NCBI GenBank assembly: GCA_030272585.1
Contig: BSYQ01000011.1
Location: 1,736,001 to 1,800,000 of the forward strand
Length of the DNA: 64,000 nt
Direction: 5' to 3'
Source: Bryopsis sp. KO-2023
Taxonomy: Eukaryota; Chlorophyta; Ulvophyceae; Bryopsidales; Bryopsidaceae
The notes under the pieces were generated by a model that was given only the letters and a program-made list of their open reading frames with translations, was not told where the DNA came from and made no database searches. The position numbers and the translations under genes are program-made. This document shows positions 28,401 to 40,480 of this stretch, one piece after another (positions within the stretch are counted from its first letter, which is position 1; the number at the start of each line of letters is the position of its first letter).

Positions 28401-31400
28401 TCCATAAAAAACAAAGGGATGAAATATTTGTTGTTTTGGAAGGAGCGACCGGCTGTTGAGCCTTCCTAACGCTATATTCCACCGCAATCGTTATTTGGAA
28501 TGATTGCATTGAGATTGAGCCCCACGTCCACGAGCAATTTGGATCACATCAAAATACCTGTTTGAAACGCAACTCCCTATGTCTTCAAGAATGTGACACA
28601 TTCGGGTTACCTGTAGGATCAACCTGAGCAGCAGCCTCAATGGATTGGGCAGCAGCAAACTCAATGACACCCAGGGCTCGCCACCCAACACGCCATCCAT
28701 CGACATCAAATTAGGGATTTCGGGCGATCCCGGCGGTGTCGATTGACCGTCAGAAGGTATGGCACCAGCATTGTCGATGTCGAGTATGGCAAGGCTGCCT
28801 TCTTCACCAACCGTTGCCAACAGTGTGGTGTAAGGAGTGGATGTGGGATTGGGTATCCAACATACGTCTGGAAATCGATTGGGGTTGTGGAAACCGGTCT
28901 GAGTGAGGTGCCCACTGTGGATTACAACCAAAAAAATGGGCGAAAATCGTCAAAGACGTCACAAAGACGTCATAATCGGCATGAAAAAACGGGTGATGTA
29001 GTCAGAAAACCTGATTTTTCTATTTTAAGTGATTCTGGTGGAAAAAGGCACCATGAAACGTCTGAACACTGGAAAAAAAAATAGATGCATCAAACGAGAA
29101 AAGGAAATCGGACACAGAAATTCCAAAAGTCGCACTTGTTGTCGATCTCCCAGATGCTGCATCTCCAAGACGCAGAATGGATGGCCAGTCTGACCTTGAT
29201 GACCGAATTCCTGACGGGTGTCATGAGAATCTTTCTCATTGCCCCACAGTCCGTCGCCACGGTCGTGCTCTTACCAGACGTCATATCCCATTGGGTGAGA
29301 TTGCCCTCCACATCCCCAAACATGACTAATGAACCCAGGGCTGCCACTGCACTGCATTTCGTGCCGCTTGAGTTGCCACCGGACAAAACACCCCACATGG
29401 CTTTCCTTATCTTGTAATCCATGACCTGGTGCATCAGTCCGTGAACAAAAAAACAGAACATCACTGCATGGGTTGCATTCAGGTGCCAAACCCATCAAAT
29501 TCTACAGCAGAATCACAATTATCTGAACGTCGAGCATCTGGGGCGATCAATTATCCGGAATGGTTGTTTCAGTCCATACAGCAGCTGTCAACCAGACAGT
29601 CATGGAAAAAACAAGAAAAAACGTCTTTTGATAGCACACCTTTTTGCCTTTGATGGTGAAAGCCCCCACTTTTCCATCCTTGGCAGCAAACACGAAGGTC
29701 TCCGGCGGAAAGTCTGTCACACAGACACCCTCCTCCCACTCCGCCCTGAATCATTTCGTTTATTTTTTTTTCAAAACAAAGGACCCCATTGATACAGCTG
29801 TCAGACAAACAAGAAATCATATATCCAGTGCTCAGGATTTACACTGCAACAAGAAAATGGCACATGACCAGCAAGTGCCTTGACCATTAATACATTTCCT
29901 ATCGAAAACGTACCCCCAAAAAAAAAGAACTGCATACAAAAGGCAAAATTCAACATTTATATTGACAAAAAAAAACTCACCCGCAGCCCCATTCTTGCCA
30001 ATACTCCAATGAGATCGGATCGAAGGGAGGTCCCTCTGGAACAGCCCATTCCACAGCAGTAAAAGGGATGTCAACATGTCTAGCTCTTCGGACATGCCTC
30101 AAGCCAGACACCTACAAATCAAAAAGCCCCCAAAAAACCCCAAAAGTCATTTCATATGAATATCCATGCATTGTAAATTTTGACAACCCCCCCCCTCTTT
30201 CTTCAAGCTCATTTCTATTTAACGGAAGGTTTTAAAAAGCCACATGAATTAACTTGCCAACTTATACTTTGATTTACCATCCAAATCTCGGCTGGCGACT
30301 CTTTCATCACAATCAATATGTATCTTCCCGAAGGCGAGGTCCGAATTCCAATCATAACTGCATTTTCCGAGCCCAATTCCCGAAAGGGAGCGCTTTCCCC
30401 AGTCCTGACATCGATCACCAGCAGCGAATTCTTCCACCCATGCTGGGTCTTTTCAGTACAAAACGAAACCACCAGGGGGCTGCACCCCAGCCAACGCACA
30501 CTCCTGCTCCTCTCGCTATGCAAGGCAAAGGACCGGGTAATTTCCAACGAAATGGCTGTAACGCACCCCCGATTGACCGGCACGATTTCCAGGGTTCCGG
30601 AGGAAGTCACAACAGCCATCACTGGGGTCGATGTTGAAGTCTCCACCTCTTCCTGGAGGGATTCTTGCCTTGCTGGAGGAGCTGGGTTTTGAGACATCAA
30701 ATCAAACACTGCAGGGTAGTCTTGGGCGGTGTCGATCGCTAGCTTGAAAGGGGATGTCCCACACAGGTCCAAATCTGACGAAACCCCCGAGTTCTCTGCA
30801 GCCAGGCCAGAGTCGGATGCCTGACTGGGTTCCATGTCGGTCTCCGGGTTGGCAACAGCAGGACCAGATGTCTGACTTGTTTCCATGTCAGTCTCAGGGG
30901 CATCAATCGAAGCTCGAGGTGGCATTTCTTTGGAGGTTTGCTCCGAATCTTGGGATTTTCTGTTGGGGGTCCTTGATCTGGGCAGAGCGCTGCGTAGAAG
31001 CGGTTTGGGAAGTATTGCCAGCGTGGTGACGGCCGAAGGCAGGGTCGTTAAAACTCTGCACAGCAAAATAGAAAAAATGACCCGAGGCTACAGAAATGAG
31101 GTGACAGCATATCAATGAAATCTATTTACACATGATTTTTTTCCTTGTTGGGGCATGGGGGTTAAAGCTTTTCGAAAAGAAACCATACCTGAGCAAAGTA
31201 GGACCCCAGTTGCATGACGAACATCGAAAACTGGACACAGCCGAAGGCGCTGGGGATGGTGCACCGAAATCCTTCGGAGTAGACAGAAATCCAGCCCCCA
31301 ACCCCCCCCTCTTCCCATCGTCCATGGACCCTGCTTCCCCCTCGCTGACCTCCACGAACTTAACACCGGACACCTCCGACTTCCCGGAATACAAAGGGGT

Positions 31401-32206
31401 TTCGAGTTGCTCAGTGTGCGGTGCCGCCACCGGGGAGGTCAATGGCAAATTCCACTGCCAGACTTGTGCATTGTTCATGATGGTCAGAACAAGCAGGGAA
31501 GGATCCGGAAGCAGCAGGGAGTGGGATGGGGGTGTGGGTGTGTTTTCAATGGAGGTCTTGGCGGTGGAGCCGTTAGGGGTTCGGATGGTTTGGGGGATCA
31601 GGTCGAATGTCGATGTGCAAGTGTAGGAAAGCTTTTGAGGGGTCCGGCTCCAAGCAGTGACTTTCCCGTCCTGCAGATTGAATCCAGAAAATGGAGCAAG
31701 AACGAATCGAGCAGAGAAAACATAGCAAAACAATACATGGACAACCGGATCCAAAAACGAACCAGAAAGAATTGTCCGATCAAATACAGCAGCCCAATTC
31801 CCCTCCAATGAAAAGAAACAAAAATTAGAAACTTCGTAGTAATGCGTGGAAGGAAAATTCTATCAATTTTGTCGGGGTTTCACTTGCATTCTGTCTGACA
31901 TCGGTGAACAAAATTTTATCCTGTGTTTTTTTCCAAGAGAACATAAAAGGACCGTTACCTCATGCAGACAGTGAATAACGTCGATTCCACCTTCTATGCC
32001 ACCGCCGGCACTGACCCCTCGACCACTGGTGCTCAGAATTCTCAAAAATGGACGATGGGTGAGCGGCAGTCGGAAAGAGCTCACCGGTTGGCCAAACTCT
32101 ATGTCGAACAGAATGATTTCTCGGCTGAGCATCACCAACAGCAGGTCCCGAGGGGCAGGAAATACGCAATGCACGTTGATGGCATTTTTTCCGGAGGGTT
32201 CGACTG
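25495..32206 (-). CDS. WDR11: WDR11-like WD-repeat protein (no visible 5' end)
   Basis: WDR11 is a WD40-repeat scaffold of the FAM91A1-containing trans-Golgi tethering complex and is also linked to Hedgehog signalling in animals. Exons on the minus strand follow its order: LLLVMLSREIILFDIEFGQP (exon 31,959-32,206), LLVLTIMNNAQVWQWNLPL (31,189-31,670), RSVRWLGCSPLVVSFCTEK and ENAVMIGIRTSPSGRYIL (30,278-31,055), DIPFTAVEWAVPEG (29,981-30,111), ETFVFAAKDGKVGAFTIKG (about 29,640-29,747), GSLVMFGDVEGNLTQWDM (about 29,140-29,430), LLATVGEEGSLAILDI (28,600-28,900), FGEHSFWGWMVVGVAFS (27,240), YNTAVGFLLASAPEASIRYY (26,180) and SGLWRYAATLTAARLEG (25,690). Splice phases checked at the 31.2, 30.3 and 30.0 kb junctions keep frame. 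The first roughly 250 residues are not found; upstream lie a LINE and a GC array. The last roughly 60 residues are also not recognised. An acidic, Ser/Pro-rich insert of about 120 residues separates the two propellers. Confidence 0.75.
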
Positions 32207-32355
32207 CTGGAGAACACATACGGAATTGCACAGAAGGTAGAAAAACGGGTTTAGTAATTTGTTAAGTCATTGATGTAACGCAACCTGTTCTGATTTGAAA
32301 GGATCGAATTGCGAAATTCTGGAAGCTGAAAAATAGGGTCACAAAAAAGTGCATC

Positions 32356-33148
32356 TGATGTCGATGATTAGCACTTTGGTCGCAATTGTGCCGATATTGG
32401 AACAAGTTGGTTGGGTTATCAGTTGATCGATTGCATGGAAGATTGTTTTGTTGGGGTTTTGATCAATATCACGCATCTCGATCTTCTTGGTTTGGGCGTA
32501 TTTTGGGTTTTTTCAGACGGTTTTGGCCGGAGAAGATATTTTCTTCTACGACTTTGGTGGACATTTCGGAATTTCAGCGTCGTTATAAAGCTATGCATGC
32601 TGAACATGTTTTCGGTTCATCTGCATCTCGAGTTATATCTTGGTATCGGCATATTAAGTTTTCCCTCAGATTTGAACGGTATTTGACAACTTTAAAACCA
32701 ACTTCTCTTCGGGTTTTCTTTACTCGTTTTCGTTGTGGTATTCATTTCTTGGAAGTGGAAGTGGGACGATATAATGGTGTACCAAGGGAAAACAGGATTT
32801 GTCGGTTGTGTCGGTCCGCGGTGGAAGATGAACGGCATTTTCTTTTTGAATGTCCTTTTTATTCTTCCTTTCGTTCTTTGCATTCAGATGTTTTTCGATG
32901 GGCTAATCCCAAGGATCTTTTTAGTAGGGTGCCATCGGGCAAATTAGCTTTAATTATCAGCAAAATGGCTTCAATACGTTCAGCAGGTTTACAATCCTAA
33001 GGTTTTTTTTTTGTTTTTGTTTTTTTTTTTTGTTTTTTCTCTTTCTTTTCTTTCCTTTTTGTCTTTGTTCCAGCATCATAGAGGGTGATGGCTCTCTTTT
33101 GCTGTGGGTTGTAATTATGATTATGATTATGATTATGATGTCGATGAT
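32356..33148 (+). mobile_element. 5'-truncated LINE with target-site duplication
   Basis: The 204-residue frame at 32,386-33,000 ends with the C-terminal zinc-knuckle-like region of non-LTR retrotransposons: RCGIHFLEVEVGRYNGVPRE then CRLCRSAVEDERHFLFECPF. A T-rich 3' region and a tail of tandem TTATGA units (33,114-33,137) follow. TGATGTCGATGAT occurs at 32,356-32,368 and again at 33,136-33,148, a 13-bp target-site duplication. The reverse transcriptase proper is missing, as expected from 5' truncation during target-primed reverse transcription. It lies just upstream of the first recognised WDR11 exon. Confidence 0.85.
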
Positions 33149-33320
33149 GGATTAGTCACACACGTTATTTTTTTTCCTGGCGAGTATGTTGGCATGACTG
33201 ACCGGTTGTTTCCATGACTGACCTCGACTAGTCACTCTGTACTGTTTCACTTGGACCCTTTCTTTCATGACATCGTCGAAGTGGGCGATCACGCAAACCC
33301 CTGTGTCACTGGATGCACAC

Positions 33321-33740
33321 ACACATCGCCTCACAAGGCGGAAGGGGGGTACCGCCGACGCCGTCGCCGACACCGTCGTTCGTGACAAGCGCGTCGGCGA
33401 CGTCACCAGGAGCGTCGGCGACGGTGATTGGCACATCGGTTGGGGCACTCACAGCGTCGCCGTCAAGTGTCATTCGTCGGCGACGCTGCGTCGGTGACGG
33501 GCGCGTCGCCGACGGCATCGTTTATGGCGTCGCCGTCGAGTGTCATTCGTCGGCGACGCTGCGTCGGTGACGGGCGCGTCGCCGACGGCATCGTTTATGG
33601 CGTCGCCGTCGAGTGTCATTCGTCGGCGACGCTGCGTCGGTGACGGGCGCGTCGCCGACGGCATCGTTGTGGCGTCGTTGAATGGTGAAGCCATACCGTC
33701 GCCGACGATTTAGTCCCAATTCGCCGCGTACCGTCTCGCC
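33321..33740. repeat. CGTCGGCGACG array with 73-bp tandem repeats
   Basis: Starts with CACAAGGCGGAAGGGGGGTA, the same end as the arrays at 53.7 and 61.3 kb. Units CATTCGTCGGCGACGCTGCG begin at 33,471, 33,544 and 33,617, giving three 73-bp repeats. The unit length is not a multiple of three and the open frames across it are shadows of base composition. Confidence 0.85.
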
Positions 33741-33766
33741 GCCGTCAGACATGCGCATTTCAACAC

Positions 33767-35816
33767 ATGACTCCACTTTTCGGACTTTTTCACTCCTTTC
33801 GTCGAATCCCGAAGTGTCGAACGGCATTGCAGGGACGTTCCCGTCAACGAGGACAGGTCCCCCAACAAGTGACGAGCAATGTTTTAGCGAAGGTTTTCAA
33901 TACGAACAGGTTGTCAGAAGTGGCACTGTTGCTCTTCTTGGGTATGTGGATGTTTGCTGTTGCTGGTCGTAGCCCTTTCTTTTCTGAACCGGGTGGAAAG
34001 CGACCCTCGTCGAAACAGTAAGTTTCTGTGCGCAGAAGTTTTGGCCGCCGCTGCACGGGATGCGTAAAGTCTCGAAGAAAAATTAAGCAGCTGCCTCGTC
34101 TCCTATTTTTTTTTCATTCATTTTGTCGTTGTTGGGATTGTTGGTATTTGGACAGGAACGCGAGAGAATCGAGCGGGAACAAAAAAAGAAATTGGAGGAG
34201 GAGGAAAAAGAAAGGGAAAAAGAATTGAAACGAAAGCAGGGAAGAAGAGAGGTTGAGGCAGCGACAAGAACGAGAACAGAAGCGTCTGGAAAAAGAAAAA
34301 AAAAAGGACGGAGAGCCGAGGAACGAAAGAGGCAGCAACAGGAAAAACGAAGGTGAATTAATATATTCCCATATTCAACTTCATTTTCTTCTTCTGTTCC
34401 TTCATATGGTTGAATGTTTCTTTCCTTTATACAGTTTTTGGCTGATTGGGGGATTTTGAGTTGGAGCCAATCATAAGTATGGCAAGAACAGTGCCCCGGG
34501 GGAGATAAAAGGGCAGAGAAATAATCACCCCGAAATTTTCTTGAACGAGTCCTATTATTTATATTTTGTTTTTCGATAGATGTCGTTTTGCCTCATTGTC
34601 TTGTGAGAAAGCCACCACCCGAATCCCTCTTCTTGCCCTGAAGATGTCCCCCTTCATTTTACGCTCCATCAATGCCTTCATCATGCTTTTTCCGGCAGGG
34701 AAAAGGAGCTCCAGAAAGCTTTCGCCGCTAAATTGAAGGCTGCCCAAAAGGAGCTCCAGAAACAAATGGATGCCGGCCCCCTGGACGATTTGGAGATGGA
34801 ATGGGAAAGGATTGCTGAGGCGGAAAGAGCTCAGGACTATGGCTCTGACACAGCCGGGTCGAAGAATTTGGTCGGCATGCAGTCAGGCCAGAATTTCCGC
34901 CACCTTATCTCCAGCTTCAAGAGGCATTCCCCAAAATGGGCGATGAGGTAGGGGTCTCCTCAAAATTAAAAAATATAAAATTTCAAGTCTGATTTGTTTA
35001 GCAGTACTTGCCACATGATGGCAGTTGCTTATATATATATAATGGAGTCCTTTTGTATTTCTTTTCAAGCACTTTTTGAACAGCATAGTTTTTGTCGTTT
35101 AATTTGAAGTATTTGATTTCATACTTTCAAATTTAAGTTCCCACTGTTATGGTCTATCTATGACTCGATGCAGCCAACACTTTTCTAGCCAAACTAAAGC
35201 TCTTCCTTCGGGTCTTTATCATCGAGTCCATGGATTCCCTGTAACCGATTTCGACATCTGCATCCTTGCTGCCCTTCTCCATTAAATCTGATGGGGTGGC
35301 GGTGGTGTTTGCCAGCATTTTGGCCGAAGCTTGTGAACCCCTGTAAGGCTTTAGCATTCCTGTTGTCTCTTGAAGACATTTTCCTTCGTGTTTCAAAGTT
35401 CGTGGATAGTTCGGGGCCTTCCCTCTCCTTTACTTTGCTTCGTTTTTTTCTGACAGGAGACCTGTGTGTCTTGACAGGAGGCTGAGCTGCACAAATTTGT
35501 GGAGAGGCTGAATAAAGAGGGCCGGCTCAATTTCGACTCAGGGAATCGCTCGCCACCTCGAAACATATCCTATCAGCAAAGCATGGTGGCATACAAGGTG
35601 GAAATGTGCAACAAAATGAAAACAGATGTCATGGTTGTTCTCAATTGAAAGTTGAAGCACTGTTTTTTTTGTATTTTGGTAAGATAGGGAAGGGGATGTG
35701 AGTTGAATCTTAGACCATGGGTTGATGGAAGCAGGTACTGCCAGAGATTTTGCAACAGGCTGCCAGGCTGGATGTTCCTAGAGCTGCCCTTGAACAGGAA
35801 TTTATTCGGTGGGGTG
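33767..35816 (+). CDS. predicted membrane-anchored coiled-coil protein, partial
   Basis: The first exon starts with ATG at 33,767 (MTPLFGLFHSFRRIPKCRTA), a basic, hydroxyl-rich leader like an organelle targeting peptide, followed by a hydrophobic helix (EVALLLFLGMWMFAVAG) and a donor at 34,019 (CA|GTAAGT). Further exons lie at about 34,156-34,352 (RERIEREQKKKLEEEEKERE), 34,701-34,948 (KELQKAFAAKLKAAQKELQK), 35,478-35,600 (EAELHKFVERLNKEGRLNFD) and 35,735-35,814 (VLPEILQQAARLDVPRAALE). All are charged helices. The join between the first two exons is one base out of frame, and an A run in the second exon appears to shift frame again. The 3' end is not found because duplicated block B begins at or before 35,839. 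Family unknown. Confidence 0.5.
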
Positions 35817-35838
35817 AGTTTGTCATCTCAACAAGTTT

Positions 35839-38179
35839 CTAACACATTTTTTCCCCCGTATGATGGAAGCCACCCCGCTGCATATTCCAAACAATCCCAC
35901 TGAAATTTGAAAGGGCTCGGATAGAATAGCTGCGTTATTAAAACCCAGCTTGAGATGTAGTTGCGACGAAACCCCTTTTTGTTTGAAGGCTTTAGGTGCG
36001 TTCTGAATATTGAGAGAACAATTTCAATCAGAGTTTTGTATCTTATTTGATTGTGGTCAGTAATCTTCCAGACATAAACCAAGATGTTTCAGCTACTTTT
36101 AATTGGACCACAAAAAAAAAACATAAACCAAGAAAAATCCCACCTGAAAAAAACAACAAGAAGTGTTCGTACCAGTTCCATTGATATGTTTTTCTGGGCT
36201 GTTTTTCTTTTTATTTGTCCACAGAACATGAAACCGCCAGATACTTTGTCAGGATTTGGTGACGCTTGCAAGGTAAATACTTGACAACACAACAATTGTT
36301 TTTCAAATAACATCCAGTGTTTCCGAAAACACCCCTGCAACAAATATTCCACCTTTCTGCGTTTTCCCAAAGAAAGACGTAGTTGAATGCGGTCTGTCAG
36401 AGTATGAAGGTGAGAACTTGAAAAAAACATGACTGGCCTATGCAATCGCACATCCAAACAGGTGAAAGAAGGCAGGACTGTTGGTATGGAATTATTCACA
36501 GTTTTGCAAAGGTTCTTGACCCAACAGAAAACATCGAATTAAAGAAAAAGAAAATGCAAGGGTGGTGATTGATGTTGGTAAAATGTTCTGTTGGTTTTTA
36601 GGGTTTCAGGGATGGTTTTGAGGGGAATATGCACGATGCGAACGGAGGAAATCGATTGGATGTACAGAGGGGGTGCTGGAAGCCTTTTTCCGGAGGTGAC
36701 AAACATTTTTAAATCTGCCCTAAGTAATGTGTCCAGATGGCTTCTGTTCTTTTGTTCACAGACAAGAGGCAGGTGTTTTTGAAAGAATCAAAACTTGACA
36801 TGGACCGACCAGGATTTAAAACCTCAGCCACACCCGAATACGTCAAATTTCCTGTCAGACCTGCTCTATATCGCCTTGCTCATGACTGTTTTCGTTCACT
36901 TTTTTTTGCATCTGCATGATGTCCAAATAATTGCTTTTGACACGGACAGGGCTGGGCTTGATTTTTATCCATTCTTTCCGACTCAGAGAAGGAGGATCCA
37001 CTTGCTTCCTATTACAAGCGGCTGACATCGCCTGACTTAGACACTGTGGAGAGAGCGGTAAGTAAAAACCACAAAAACGTCTTTCTTGGCGTAGTTTTTT
37101 TTTTATTTTTCAAGAGAGACAGTCATTAGACCAAAGCTCTGTGTAATCACATGCAGGCAAATCGATGGAGGCGATGGGAAATGACCGTCATGTTTTCTGG
37201 GAAATGCATAGTGAAGGCCGGAGAAATTTTCAATGCGGCTTGGGAACCCATCGCATCCATTATGAAAAAAAGGGGCGGTGAAAAGAAGCCCGATAAAAAA
37301 GACGACGATGCCGATGGTGGGAAACCTAAACCCACGAGGTCGATTTCTCATGCGCAGCCTTTGCTGGAATGCCACTATTCCATTAATGGTGCATTTTTGG
37401 ATGAGCCTCTGATTGCTGGGGTGGATAGGTACGACAGTGCATGGTATCTGAATGTTTTCAGAGAAAGCTTTAAAACTTCCCTCCCAGAAGCCCTACGAAA
37501 CATACTGCCATGACTGAAAGCTTCATGTGGTCTGTTCACTGCACAAGTGAGGGTGCCTCCTAATTTCTGTGCTTTTTTTCTCCCCATTTCATGGTGTGTT
37601 TCTGTGGATTTAGGATTCGTGACATTCCATGCATCGGGTGCAAGGGCGGCTGGATTTTGTCTGCCTATTGCGCATGCGCACAGCGTTTGATTTGTCGAAC
37701 GCTTGGCCAGAAATGGAGTTGCATGTGATCCCAATGGCTGGGAATTCTATGTATGATCCCGGGGTGAAACATGCACTCAATGAGGCGACTGATCGAATGA
37801 AGGAGCATACAGTTCACGCTTCATAGCCCAAGCCAGCTGTTGATCTCTAAAAATGTTTGTTTGCAAACAATCAAAGTAAGCTATTGTTGGAAGAGCGCTG
37901 TTGGCTAGCCTGAACAGAAAGGAAAAAGAATCGGAAGAGATCAGGGAAGAGAAAGAAAAAGCAATATTGCTTTTTAATGTAATTAATGTGATTGCTGGAG
38001 CGGCTGCAAGAGCAGATCCGGGATCGACACCTGGAATCATAAATCAAATCATCAATCCATTCCCCAAATTCATCAATTCCACAGCCAGAAAAACAAATCA
38101 TCAATCCATTCCCTCAAATTCATCAATTCCCCCAAATTCATCAATTCCACATCCAGAAAACAGGTTTCAGTGACACCCA
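35839..38179 (+). repeat. inverted segmental duplication B, copy 1
   Basis: Matches the reverse complement of 61,660-64,000 position for position (the two coordinates sum to 99,839 at both ends, so no net indel over 2,341 bases). The copies look nearly identical; one visible difference is Ala versus Ser near 38,005. The true left end is unknown because copy 2 runs off the window. The right end is the shared CAGTGACACCCA, after which copy 2 enters a GC array. Confidence 0.93.
36610..37826 (+). pseudogene. proline iminopeptidase C-terminal half, disabled
   Basis: Proline iminopeptidase is an alpha/beta hydrolase that removes N-terminal proline. Exons: 36,610-36,695 (MVLRGICTMRTEEIDWMYRG), 36,950-37,057 (FLSILSDSEKEDPLASYYKR), 37,157-37,431 (RWRRWEMTVMF ... 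LLECHYSINGAFLD) and 37,617-37,826 (VQGRLDF ... LHVIPMAGNSMYDPG). Splice phases agree, but the second exon has an in-frame TGA at 36,959-36,961 where the family has an ordinary residue, the last exon needs a two-base frame change near 37,640, and the catalytic His in the family AGHS motif is Asn here. A charged insert of about 35 residues (KKPDKKDDDADGG) splits the third exon. The N-terminal half with the nucleophile Ser motif was not found. The inverted copy at 62,013-63,229 shares these lesions. Confidence 0.8.
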
Positions 38180-40261
38180 AGTGGCGGTGATCACGACAGA
38201 GGTAAGAAAAAAAAAATGAAATGAGGAAAAAAAAGGGGGGGGTTGAGGCAGAGGGTTTTTTTTTGTGTGACTCTTTCGATGGATAAAGAAACAATTATAA
38301 AAAACCCTCGCCCAAGAGCCCCAGCCTATCGATAGTAGGAATCTGAATTGAACATCAGCCAAACTCTGACCATGAATTGGTCGAGGCATCGTGGGGCAGC
38401 TTGTGAGAGCCATGTTCAAGGGGGGAAAGTGTGTGAAGATTTAAAGAGCATTCGATCCATGTCCGGCCGATATTCTCCAACCGGGAGCAAGGGGGGTTGA
38501 GAGTATTACACCGCCAAAGACTGAAATGGATGTGTAGGAGTGGGATCGGCCTAGCAACAGTTGCCGGTTGATATGACGAGGCTGGAGAAAACACCACCTG
38601 GGTCAGAAAATATACGAGATGAAATCGAATCGGATGTTAACATGATGGAAGCGGATGGGGAATTGATGGATGGAAAAATCCCTGGTGCCAGACCTGTTGA
38701 GCAACCCGCCTGGAAGCCCGAGGAAGGGGGTAGAACGTTGGCTGCTATGGCCATTTTTGTACAAGGTAAATTTCTTTGGATTGCTTTCTGGAAGAGTGGG
38801 CCGTCTTTGAAAAAAATCTGGCTGAGCTCCTTGGTGGAGACATGAAAATAATAATAATATAGTATAATAATATATAATTGGTGGCAGCCCTGCAGTCAGG
38901 AGACAAGAATATGACTTGTCTTGGAAGGTCTAGAGTGGTAAGGTTAACTTTACAGCATGGAAATAGCTTGGTTGTGTTGGTGCATGTGCCAGGTGGGAGC
39001 ATTGTTTTTGACCAGCGGCTTGAATGGCATCTGTTTTCTCAGGTCTTTCTGAAAAAAACGGCAGTGGGTCAATCAGCGACGAGGCTGCAATGTTGACACC
39101 TCGTTGTGTGATAACGTATTCGTGCCTGACATGTTTTGTAGGACTTCAATTTCAATCTTCCCCAGGAAACTGCCAAGAAAGTTCTGGTGTGGGGCATCTA
39201 CGACATCACCCGGATTGCCCAAGGGGACAAGTTCGCCACAGGCCAGATTGCACCAGATTGCATTAACAAACGCCGCTGCAGACCCTCTACAAGAACTTGT
39301 CGTGAAGATGGTGGATTCTGCAAACAGAGAGCTGGGCTCGATGACTGTCGAGTTCCACCTTGGAGGGGTCCAAACCATTATTCACAAAAAATTGTGCAAG
39401 CAATGCGCACCAAGGTGGTCTAGCGGAAGAATAGTTGTGGGTGTGCTTGTGGGGTAGGATCCCCTGTGTGAGCAATTATTGCAAGTAATCCGCTTTTTAG
39501 TTTTACCCGATTTTTCAAATATCTTTCAAGCCAATGAAATGCTGATACTATGAGTCCTTGATGGAAGCTTGTCAAAACAAATCAGGAGCCTATCAAACTT
39601 CACTCTTGCATAACAAAGTACACCGAAGCGCTGGAATGTCGACGAAACCATCCCAGTGTGTTTTCTTTTATCAGGAGAGAGGGGTGTGAAACTGAGGGGT
39701 GGAGCAGGGTCTATGTTGGGATTCGATCAATCATCTCTGGTGGTGGCTGTGAACGTGGGCCGAGGCATTGTGCTGGAGTCTGGCTATCGAAAATTTACTC
39801 TTGAAGAAGTCGTTAGAAGCCTGTGTGCGTTTTCCAACTCGACGAGGACAAGTCTAATGGTGTGATTGGCTGCAAATCCGAAGGAACAAATCAACCTTTC
39901 TAATTCGAATTTTGCACCCATGCATCATCGTTTTGCTGTTGACTGTTTTTCTTTTATGCCCTTTCTCAGGCGGTTTTTCCTTTGCAAGGAGGCCGAATTT
40001 CTGTCTATTTATTTTATGTGAACGAAAGCTCAGTTGACGATGAAATGGAAAGGATGGATTCGATGAGGTCTTTGGGTGCATCCGGTTGTCTGATAGACAT
40101 TGACAAAGCAAATATGCTGGTTTTTAACACAGGTGTACGAAAGCAAGCGACGGCCACCGATGTGGTCGTTTTCCCACAAGTGTCTGCTCATCACGGATTG
40201 AAAACAATTCAGCCTGAAAAGCACAGGCCATCGCAACTCTGATAATCTTCCTGATATTCTT

Positions 40262-40480
40262 TCGCCCCCTGGTTGGGAATGCGTGGGGCCATGGGAAGTC
40301 AAAGTCACCGGACGTGTCGATTCAGAAGTGTGGTGTTATGCCACCAATTTCAAGCTGATGAAATACCCCCCCCCCCCCTCGAAAAAGCAAGGACTGATGG
40401 ATTCCACCAGAAGAAGGAAATGGTTTCGTCGAAAGGAAGAAATCTGTGGATAGGCCTGAGTTTGTTGAGCTAAGGTAAAC
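40262..40480 (+). CDS. DysF (dysferlin/peroxin)-like exon
   Basis: The frame reads PPGWECVGPWEVKVTGRVDS, then WCYATNFKLMKYPPPP, then STRRRKWFRRKE. The pattern of paired Trp residues, an Asp-Xaa-Xaa-Trp-Xaa-Tyr-Ala-Xaa-Xaa-Phe core and a downstream Arg-Arg-Arg-Xaa-Trp-Xaa-Arg box matches DysFN/DysFC motifs found in ferlins, TECPR proteins, peroxins and some VPS13-type lipid transfer proteins. Which parent family it belongs to cannot be told from one exon. A long C run (40,367-40,379) sits between the two motifs. Confidence 0.5.

Noticed and set aside
33313-33694. Long open frames across the GC arrays
   Set aside because: They occur in several frames on both strands, follow the CGTCGG repeat and recur in other arrays; they are composition shadows.
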